Shown piece by piece: positions 19,035-26,041 of a stretch of DNA of 26,041 nt; the stretch's first letter is position 1; the number at the start of each line of letters is the position of its first letter. The notes beneath the pieces are model-generated. The model did not search any database. It saw only the letters and a list, made by a program, of their open reading frames with translations, and was not told where the DNA came from. The stretch is taken from IMG/VR virus record IMGVR_UViG_3300025132_000251, positions 1-26,041 of that record. One strand, given 5' to 3'. The stretch comes from a virus. Made by a program: the position numbers and the translations under genes.

Positions 19035-22000
19035 TTGTCTATACCAATCTTTTCATCATACAGGTCATTGAAGTCTGACATCAATATGTTGATTTGCTCT
19101 TCAAGCTGCTCTTCCCTTTCTGGGGCAATAGTCATGGCGTAATTTACATTTTCTTTTGCTTTTGCTCTTACATTTCTAAGTTCTTTTCTTAATATTGAAA
19201 TACGTTTATCAATTGCTTTTCTTCTTTGATTTAATCTCAAATATTGCTCATTTTCATCATAATATTTTTTTCTTTCTGAATAAGGTTTTGTGTTAACTTC
19301 TGTTCTATAAAATGAATCTGTATTAATCAGCTTCTGTCTTCTTTCAAAATAGATGTTTCTATCGTTAAAATCATCTCCTTCAGCCAAATATTTTCTTAGA
19401 AATGGCGTTTGGTTAATATCAATCTCTCCTTCAGCAGCCCTTTCTACAGTGCCTACCGTTCTCATTGCAGTTGCTCCTGCTGCACCTGTAGTAAAATCAA
19501 CCATGTGATTTAATACATCTGGAGAAACATCAAGCGTAAAAAATCCCTTGTTTCCTTTTTCATCTCCTCCAGTAAACTCATATAAGGTTTCAGTAAACCG
19601 TCTTAATGCTTCTGGGGTGCTATTTAATTTAAGACTGCTTTGGGGTAGTTTAGGAGCATTATAAGAAGGAAAGTTCGTTGCTCTAATTGGCGCTCCAAAA
19701 AAGTTTTCATTAGACAAATAGTCTACCACTGGTGTGCCAACTGTAGGGGTAAATGTCTTGGCAAAAGCAGTTATTCCATCGTCTGATTCTGATGTTCCTA
19801 TTGGAGAGAAAGAACCCATAAATGTTTTTGTTACCAGAGCGGCTGCTTTAGGCTCAGATATATATCCTTTTTGCATGTCGTAAATAGCCATGCCTATAAC
19901 ATGAAATACGTTATATCCGTAAGGCAAAGGAATCATTACAAACTGGTCTCCTTCTGCCTTGTCTCCAAATATTAATGACTTGGGAATAAGCATATTCCTT
20001 GTCTTCTGAAAGTCTTTGAGTCCCTCACGGTACTCATCTTCATCCGACATCTCATCTGCAAGCATACTGGTCAGGTATCCCATGCCAATCATCGCAGACA
20101 TTAGTTTCTTTTTAGATCCAATACCTCTCATCAGGTTAGCTGTACCCTGTACAGAGGCATTGTAAAACAGATAAAGCGCATTCATGGTGTCTCCATTCAT
20201 GCCTTTTCTGTTAAAGTTGACTGTCAGGTTTTTTGCTAATGATGCAGCTCTGGCTATAGCTTCTGGCCTGTTAACCCCTTCCTGTATAAACCTGTCTCTT
20301 GCCTCAACAAACGTAGCAAACCTTACTCCATTCTCAACAGCAGAGTTCACATCATCAACAAAGTTAATTGTAGATTTAAATCGTCTTTTTACTGACCCCG
20401 TAAAGGAACCATTGTTCATTGAGATAAGATTTTTTATATCGGCAATCTGTTCTTCTGGGTTTCTTGAATGAAACCAGTCTGTCTTTGCACCTGATCTAAT
20501 GTATTCATCAAAGTTGCTTTGATCTTCTTTGGAAAGAGTGCTTCCTCGAATACCTCGATAAAACTTTCTGACAGACCCAGGGGTATTTTTTACAATTCGT
20601 GTTATTGATGCCTTAACAGGAGCCGCGCCACCCTCCATCTTTTTCTCTGCATGAAGGTTTGCCAGTGCTGTTTGCAAGTCTCTTGGAAAGTTACCCAACA
20701 TAAATTCAGGGTTAAGACTGGTATTCATAAATGAAAGATATCGGTTAAAGCTTCCTAGCATCTGTATTATTCTGGTTGAGCTTCCTGCATCAAGATTAAG
20801 CAACGCTCTTTCAAGATCCTTATCTTTAAACTCTATAAAAAATTGTTCTCCATCCACCTTGGCTCCAAACAAGCTGCCCCTGCTTTGCTGCGGAACCTGC
20901 TTTTGACTGATCCTTTTTACCCAATTCTTTTTGTCTATCTTGTCGGAGATATCTGTAGCCCTTTCTCCATACTTGCCATCGATAGGGTCATCTCCAATGT
21001 AGGTATAAAACGAATCAAAATATGCCTGGTACTTGGGATTTTTAGGATCAATAAGCTCCCATGTATCTTCTGCTGGATGCTTTTTAATTAAATTAACTAA
21101 ATTAATCCCCACTTCTTTATTCTTAACTCCCCTGACAATCATCATTTCTCTGTCATGGAATATAGAACCAAGGGGCGGAAGTGCTTGGTGTCCCATTCCT
21201 TTTGCTCTTTCAACAAGCCTTCCTGCTTCACTTCTTGTGCCGCCCGATCCGGCAGCTCCAAACTTTTGCAGGTCACTAGAGAACTCATCCTCTATTGCGT
21301 GACCTTTTAAAGGAACGTAGTACTTATAAAAAGTTTTAAATATTTTGGCATCTATTTCTGAAAACAAACCATTTTCTCTTCCCTCATCAATGGTTTTCTT
21401 GGTTATGGCATCTACTTTGGAAGAAAGTCCTAATAATACCTTGGCTCTGTCGTTGCCACCCTTCCATTCTCCTGTACGCCTATTCCATTCCATGTCATAG
21501 TTTTTCTTCATAAAGCCTCTGACAAAGTTGTCCGTCATGGCTATGCCTTTACGAATTTCTCCTGCTCCTGCGTCTTGCTTTTCTGGATTAACTCTTCGTA
21601 TCTGCTCATTTCTTTCCATAGCATGTCTGAGCATCAGGAACTCATTAAATTCTTTTTCACTAACACCTTTTTCAATCATTTCCCTGATTAAGGGCATTTT
21701 TTCGTTATCTTCAAGATCCTTGATTTTTCCAGAAACAATACCGGGTATGCGCTCATCACCCTTGTATGGCGATTCTAGGGCTGTTAGAGGTTCCAGTCCC
21801 ATACTACGTCTAGTTCTGTTAATCGCCTCCTCGACCTGTTTAAGCCCCAGAAGCTTGTCTTGTACCTGATATATAAACCTGTCCCACTTCTGCTGGTATC
21901 CATTACGACTAGGAGACTCAAATGAGGCCGCAGGTGTTGATGGTGTGTTTACTTCTGTTCTGTTGATGGCAGGATCAGCGATGGTTTCCTGCCTAACAGC

Positions 22001-25000
22001 AGTTTCTATCTGGCTTGTTTCATCTTTTTGTATGGCGCTTTCTACTGCTTGTGTCTGGAGGGACACGTTGTTTTCTGCTTTTTCCCTGTCACTTTCGAGC
22101 GCAGCCATAGCCATAGGCTGTTCAAGCTTCCTTCCCTCCATTCTTGCCTGAACTGCTTCTACATGTCTGTAAGTGGGGATATCAATGTAAGCTTCTGTGA
22201 TCCTTGATACTTCATTAAGAACCGTATCCATATCAGCCGGAAGACCAAGCAGCTTTCTAATAGATTCTATAAATTCTGACCAGGCTGTTCCTTTCTTATA
22301 CTGAACGCTTTCCATAAATCTTTGCGTTGCAGGATTGGTCATTCCCATAGTAATTAATTCATGTGGTGAACTTAGTGCATACTCAATGTTAAAAATATCT
22401 GTTGATGAGTAATCTTTAAATTCTCCAGCATCTCTTCTCTTTCTGTACTCACTAACTAAATGATTATTTACTTGAGCTAAATCCTTAGTAAGAATATTAA
22501 ATTCTGTTCCCTCTGAAAGCTTGCCCCGACTGCCAAAGTCCAGAGAGCGTGATGTAACTGCGTGAACAAATTCATGTAATATTGTATCTTCAAGATCGTC
22601 TTTTAAATATGTCCTTGGTAAATCTGCCCCTGCTACATGAATTTCAGAATACCTAAATAGCTCTTCAGAGGTTTTTACTTTTCCAGTAGTGAGAAGCGAT
22701 TCCGCAGCAGCCACATCTTCAGGTATTTTTCTTGAAAATGGGTAATAAGTATAAAACCCTCCAGTGTCAGTTCTTTCTACCAACCTAGATGAGCTGCCGG
22801 GATGAACTACTTGAAAATCAAAAACAAAGCCGTTCTCTTCTAACTCTTTTATTTTTGCTGCTACTTTATTTGCAATTATACGTCTTGGTTTGTTTTTACC
22901 ATTTTTAGCAATATATTCTATCGCCTCAAGTGCTGTTTTTCCTTCAACTGCTTTTTCAATATCTGTTATTTCCCTAGTAAGTCCTTTTGTTGCTTGTTTA
23001 GTTATTTTTGCATTTGGATTTTGACTAAACAAATAAGACTTGTATGAATCAGCGGTTTTAGCATCCTTTACAAGAACTAATCCGCCAACCTGTATTGCCT
23101 CGCTGCCACTAACAACAGGCCGCATTGTATTTCTGTCATAGAAATAACTGTGCCTAAACGGATCCATTCCTACCTGCGTCCAGTTGCCCCCTTCTTTTCC
23201 AGAAAGAATGTTTTTTACTCTCTGACCAAGGGCTTTTGCGTCATAATTTGAGTCATACTTGCCTCGCATGGTAGCTATCGTTGCTTTATTTATTACGCCA
23301 GAAGCAATTTGTGCTGCCGCTTTTCTGTCCATACCAAAACGAGGATCTTTTACGGCTACCGCAGATTCGTAGGCTACAGGTGTTCCTGCTTTATAAGCTA
23401 AATCTGTGCCTTTGTTAATCTTGTGGGCTGGAGGAGGTCTGTGAATTGAAACAACCCACTGATCAAATGATGTATAAGCAGGAATATCTAGCCTAAATTG
23501 ATAATCATCTATTGAAATTCCTTCATTATCCAACCCATCTTGGCGGATAATTTCATCAGCTAGACCATACTTTTCTGCTTTTGGATTAGGTTTTTCTCTT
23601 ACTTGACCAGGTTGAGTGTGAGCGTGTGCAAGCGCATTTTTTGCTCTAGTAGGATCCGCAGGCATTGGAGCTGTTTCTGTTGTGTAAGGAACCACTGGTC
23701 TGTAGATGTCTACTATTTCATTATATTCTTCTATCGTTATTTCATTTTTAATGCGTTGTTTTACCGCATCTAATAATTCTGTTGTTCGACCCATTTGGGC
23801 TTGATCCGAAAGCTCTACTCCAGACTCTTTTAAGCTGTTACGAATTGACATATATTCATCAATTGTTATTTCCCCGTCTAAAAATGCATAAGCAGCTCTC
23901 TCAGCTTCTCGATTTCTTCTTATAGGTTCAATTCTTTTCTTTTTTGCTTTAGCATCTTTTCTCTTTGCTCTTGACGGAAGAACCTTGTCTCCCCCTTCCA
24001 GACCAACTACAGAAGGCGTGTCTTCAATTGCATTTATTTCCGCCATTCTTGTGTTAATGTCATCTTTAATAGTGTCATCATCAACTGTTTGTCTTGATTC
24101 AAGAGTTACAGGAGCAACCTCTCCTCTTATTTCAGCAAGCGCCTGTCTTTTTGCTTCTTGCTCTTCTTGTATCTGTTCTGGTGTTTTAGCTGCCTGTATC
24201 TCTGCATTAATCTCATCTATAACTCTTGTATGCTCAGACAGCTCTCCGCCTAACTTGCGTATTTCCTTGTCATCTCCATCTTGTATAGCTTCTTTCAGTT
24301 TTGATCTTTTTATTGCTTCTTGTTTTGCATGAAACTTGAGTTCATCTTCTCTTTCAGATGAAAGAATAGTTGGCCCATACTCATCATCGTCAGGCGTTTT
24401 CCCTTCTTCTTCATCTCTGGTTTTTTCAGCTTCACGATCAGCTTCCAATGCCCCACGCAGATTTATTTGCGCTTCGAGCGCATCAAAATCATTCGTTGCT
24501 TTAACAATATCTTGAGTGGGTTTTGTGTAGCGGAAAAGATCCTCATCAACAACCTGATAAGTTCTTATGGATTCGCCAGTGGAGGGGTCAGTTTCTCTAT
24601 TAACAAGAATAGTTAATTTTTTGGGGGTTCTTCCTTCAAGGGAAGGTTCTTTTGCTTCTGTTTGTTCAAGCCTGCCTTTTGCTTTTTTAACTTTTTGTTT
24701 TGTTCTTTCAGCTTTTGTAATTGCATCAAAGGCTACTGTTTCTTCTGCAAAGCCAATTTCTTCTGGATCTGCCTCTGCTAATGTCTCACCAAGTCCTTCA
24801 AACTCACCAGGATCAATAGCATCTTCTTCTTTGACAATGTCTCTGGTTTTAGGCTGACCTGTTAAGGCATCGTAGCCGCCTCTTGCTGTGCCACCAACAA
24901 GTCCTGCTGCAATGGCTACATCTCGATAACCTTTAATTGCTTCTTCGTCATCAATAGCAAGACCTGCTTGGTATCGATCTATAATCTCCTGTCCTACTTC

Positions 25001-25735
25001 AGTAGGAACCTCAGTGATTACACCTTTGGCAGCGCCTTTAACTCCTCTGGTAAGCAACGTGCCAGCCACCTGCGCTCCTGCTGCTCCACCAAAAGGCAAT
25101 AACAATCTGTCAACTATGAAGTCTAAGGAGGCAGAAGGAATTGCAGACAAGAGTGCCGTCCCTTCATCTATCTCTGTTCTAAGACCTCTGTCAATTGCTT
25201 CTTTTTGAGATTCTCTATGCTGCCCATAGAATACTGGAAGATAACCGATAGCAGCCCCAGCAACAGCTCCTAAAGGCCCAGCAAGAGCGCCACCTGCTGT
25301 AGCTACACCAAGACTTCCTGCAAGCTGTGGAACCTGTTGACCAAGCTGCTCTTTATAAAACTTCCATGCCTCTCCAAAAGAGGGATCTTCAGCAAGCTCA
25401 TCAAAAGATGTCATTCCTGCTGAGTTTTCAGCTATCTCTTTTTCGTTGTTTTCTACAACCTCTCGTCCATATTCTGTAAGAGAGTCAATTCCTGTTGCTT
25501 CTCCTATACCCTCTACAGCAGAACCTAACTGTTGCTGAAGGACATCAACACCTAAACCGATAGCATCAAAGAATCCGCCTTCTTCGTCTTCATCTTCTAA
25601 TGTTTCTTCTCTTGCAAATAGTTCTCGCTGGTACTCTGAGAAGGCAAAATCAATAATATCTGATTCTAAAGCTCCATCTGCATGAGAAACGTCTACAACT
25701 GATCCATCAGGACGGGAAACACTTGTTATGGGCAT
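19031..25735 (-). CDS. Giant internal virion / polyvalent protein, 2234 aa
   Basis: Probably packaged and ejected with the genome, as proposed for large phage polyvalent proteins. An acidic N-terminus (1-55) is followed by glycine/alanine-zipper segments at 138-168 and about 214-240, which could insert in or span a membrane. A long charged, coiled-coil-rich region lies at about 300-720, including two short copies of EITI(D/E)EY. HEFVH at 1054-1058, with SSPHELITMGMTNPATQRFM roughly 60 residues later, forms a zincin-like peptidase domain. A large C-terminal region around 1675 has NPEFMLGNFPRD, typical of the LPD38 polyvalent-associated domain. The end is a coiled coil. No frameshifts in 6.7 kb. 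The exact virion location and the domain names are from memory of the families. Confidence 0.8.
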   Translation of the reverse strand: MPITSVSRPDGSVVDVSHADGALESDIIDFAFSEYQRELFAREETLEDEDEEGGFFDAIGLGVDVLQQQLGSAVEGIGEATGIDSLTEYGREVVENNEKEIAENSAGMTSFDELAEDPSFGEAWKFYKEQLGQQVPQLAGSLGVATAGGALAGPLGAVAGAAIGYLPVFYGQHRESQKEAIDRGLRTEIDEGTALLSAIPSASLDFIVDRLLLPFGGAAGAQVAGTLLTRGVKGAAKGVITEVPTEVGQEIIDRYQAGLAIDDEEAIKGYRDVAIAAGLVGGTARGGYDALTGQPKTRDIVKEEDAIDPGEFEGLGETLAEADPEEIGFAEETVAFDAITKAERTKQKVKKAKGRLEQTEAKEPSLEGRTPKKLTILVNRETDPSTGESIRTYQVVDEDLFRYTKPTQDIVKATNDFDALEAQINLRGALEADREAEKTRDEEEGKTPDDDEYGPTILSSEREDELKFHAKQEAIKRSKLKEAIQDGDDKEIRKLGGELSEHTRVIDEINAEIQAAKTPEQIQEEQEAKRQALAEIRGEVAPVTLESRQTVDDDTIKDDINTRMAEINAIEDTPSVVGLEGGDKVLPSRAKRKDAKAKKKRIEPIRRNREAERAAYAFLDGEITIDEYMSIRNSLKESGVELSDQAQMGRTTELLDAVKQRIKNEITIEEYNEIVDIYRPVVPYTTETAPMPADPTRAKNALAHAHTQPGQVREKPNPKAEKYGLADEIIRQDGLDNEGISIDDYQFRLDIPAYTSFDQWVVSIHRPPPAHKINKGTDLAYKAGTPVAYESAVAVKDPRFGMDRKAAAQIASGVINKATIATMRGKYDSNYDAKALGQRVKNILSGKEGGNWTQVGMDPFRHSYFYDRNTMRPVVSGSEAIQVGGLVLVKDAKTADSYKSYLFSQNPNAKITKQATKGLTREITDIEKAVEGKTALEAIEYIAKNGKNKPRRIIANKVAAKIKELEENGFVFDFQVVHPGSSSRLVERTDTGGFYTYYPFSRKIPEDVAAAESLLTTGKVKTSEELFRYSEIHVAGADLPRTYLKDDLEDTILHEFVHAVTSRSLDFGSRGKLSEGTEFNILTKDLAQVNNHLVSEYRKRRDAGEFKDYSSTDIFNIEYALSSPHELITMGMTNPATQRFMESVQYKKGTAWSEFIESIRKLLGLPADMDTVLNEVSRITEAYIDIPTYRHVEAVQARMEGRKLEQPMAMAALESDREKAENNVSLQTQAVESAIQKDETSQIETAVRQETIADPAINRTEVNTPSTPAASFESPSRNGYQQKWDRFIYQVQDKLLGLKQVEEAINRTRRSMGLEPLTALESPYKGDERIPGIVSGKIKDLEDNEKMPLIREMIEKGVSEKEFNEFLMLRHAMERNEQIRRVNPEKQDAGAGEIRKGIAMTDNFVRGFMKKNYDMEWNRRTGEWKGGNDRAKVLLGLSSKVDAITKKTIDEGRENGLFSEIDAKIFKTFYKYYVPLKGHAIEDEFSSDLQKFGAAGSGGTRSEAGRLVERAKGMGHQALPPLGSIFHDREMMIVRGVKNKEVGINLVNLIKKHPAEDTWELIDPKNPKYQAYFDSFYTYIGDDPIDGKYGERATDISDKIDKKNWVKRISQKQVPQQSRGSLFGAKVDGEQFFIEFKDKDLERALLNLDAGSSTRIIQMLGSFNRYLSFMNTSLNPEFMLGNFPRDLQTALANLHAEKKMEGGAAPVKASITRIVKNTPGSVRKFYRGIRGSTLSKEDQSNFDEYIRSGAKTDWFHSRNPEEQIADIKNLISMNNGSFTGSVKRRFKSTINFVDDVNSAVENGVRFATFVEARDRFIQEGVNRPEAIARAASLAKNLTVNFNRKGMNGDTMNALYLFYNASVQGTANLMRGIGSKKKLMSAMIGMGYLTSMLADEMSDEDEYREGLKDFQKTRNMLIPKSLIFGDKAEGDQFVMIPLPYGYNVFHVIGMAIYDMQKGYISEPKAAALVTKTFMGSFSPIGTSESDDGITAFAKTFTPTVGTPVVDYLSNENFFGAPIRATNFPSYNAPKLPQSSLKLNSTPEALRRFTETLYEFTGGDEKGNKGFFTLDVSPDVLNHMVDFTTGAAGATAMRTVGTVERAAEGEIDINQTPFLRKYLAEGDDFNDRNIYFERRQKLINTDSFYRTEVNTKPYSERKKYYDENEQYLRLNQRRKAIDKRISILRKELRNVRAKAKENVNYAMTIAPEREEQLEEQINILMSDFNDLYDEKIGIDK

Positions 25736-25744
25736 TTTGTTTTA

Positions 25745-26041
25745 TTATCCTGGTCTAGTGCCAACTATTGACATCTTTTCTTTTCCTGACTGCGCTTGAG
25801 GAAGAAGATTCCTAGCATATTCTTCTAATTGCATTGCAAGATCAGGGCTAACAATTCCAGACGATAACATGTACTGGAAGAATCTTTGCTCCGCTCTGGT
25901 TGCTGTTCCTTCCTCTACTTTTTTCTTTAAATTAAGCAGCGCATTTTGCTGTCTGTTTTTGCTTAACGCTGAGAATGCCTTCAATTGTCTTTCTACTTGG
26001 GTATCTCTAGCCTGAGATGCCGCCTGAGATGCAGCTCCTAA
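25745..26041 (-). CDS. Probable structural/internal virion protein, 5' end beyond window
   Basis: The frame is open to the window edge (start not visible), so this is the C-terminal 98 codons of a longer gene; the TTG at 25984 is an internal leucine codon, not a start. The edge residues read LGAASQAASQARDTQVERQL, continuing into a helical, charged region with KKKVEEGTATRAEQRFFQYML. The A/Q-rich repeat and helical content are common in phage virion proteins. It lies 9 bp upstream of the giant gene in the same direction, so it belongs to the structural operon. No specific family assigned. Confidence 0.65.
   Translation of the reverse strand, partial: LGAASQAASQARDTQVERQLKAFSALSKNRQQNALLNLKKKVEEGTATRAEQRFFQYMLSSGIVSPDLAMQLEEYARNLLPQAQSGKEKMSIVGTRPG

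Noticed and set aside
19985-24860. Plus-strand frames of 68-115 codons within the giant gene
   Set aside because: All are antisense shadows of a continuous 2234-codon frame and lack ribosome-binding sites.
25745-25984. Complete 79-codon gene starting at TTG 25984
   Set aside because: The same frame continues without a stop to the window edge, so the TTG is internal and the gene is truncated, not small.
1-26041. tRNA genes, integrase, transposase, lysogeny repressor, DNA polymerase
   Set aside because: Looked for and not seen; absence is by eye only, and genes outside the window may exist.

Overview
The window is part of a tailed bacteriophage (Caudoviricetes) genome. Diagnostic features are a terminase pair (TerS and TerL), a 2234-residue virion-type protein, a T7 gp4/Twinkle-like primase-helicase, a phage recombination kit (RecB-family exonuclease, Erf-like annealing protein, SSB-like protein, NinB-like protein, RusA, YbcO-like nuclease), and almost no intergenic space. 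No integrase, lysogeny repressor, tRNA, rRNA or transposase is visible. Strong GGAG/GGGAGAG ribosome-binding sites point to a bacterial host, but the sequence does not identify it. No DNA polymerase is seen, so replication probably uses a host polymerase or one encoded outside the window. Both ends cut genes: TerL at the left and a probable structural gene at the right.

Layout. (1) 1-2485, minus strand: TerL and TerS separated by an unusual 545-bp non-coding region. It holds four 15-bp palindromes in exact 16-bp register, a 22-bp-phase direct repeat, a T7A7T6 tract and a G-run tract. (2) 2648-10512, plus strand: about twenty densely overlapping early-type genes. They start with a Gp88-like protein and include an ArdC-type antirestriction protein and a cytosine-C5 DNA methyltransferase; most of the rest are short orphans. 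(3) 10505-13631, minus strand: an unknown gene, the primase-helicase, a 243-bp gap with the same palindrome family, a small orphan and RusA. (4) 13697-18676, plus strand: the recombination operon, beginning with three overlapping frames, plus small orphans. (5) 18660-26041, minus strand: a staphylococcal-nuclease-like protein, the giant virion/polyvalent protein, and the end of another structural-type gene.

How it fits together. The plus-strand blocks look like early functions (counter-defence and recombination). The minus-strand blocks hold replication, packaging and structure. The AT-rich palindromes lie just upstream of both TerL and the primase-helicase, so one DNA-binding factor could coordinate packaging and replication, or the arrays could be origin iterons. 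ArdC and the methyltransferase suggest two routes past restriction. Exonuclease, annealing protein and SSB-like protein form a Red-like recombination system, with RusA and NinB-like functions acting on the intermediates.

The most novel-looking elements are the phased palindrome arrays at two loci, the 545-bp terS-terL region, the triple-frame overlap at 13697-14099, a 29-residue membrane microprotein, an alternative-pairing hairpin in front of the ribosome-binding site at 4911, and the orphan early island. All functional calls were made by reading motifs; no database search was run.
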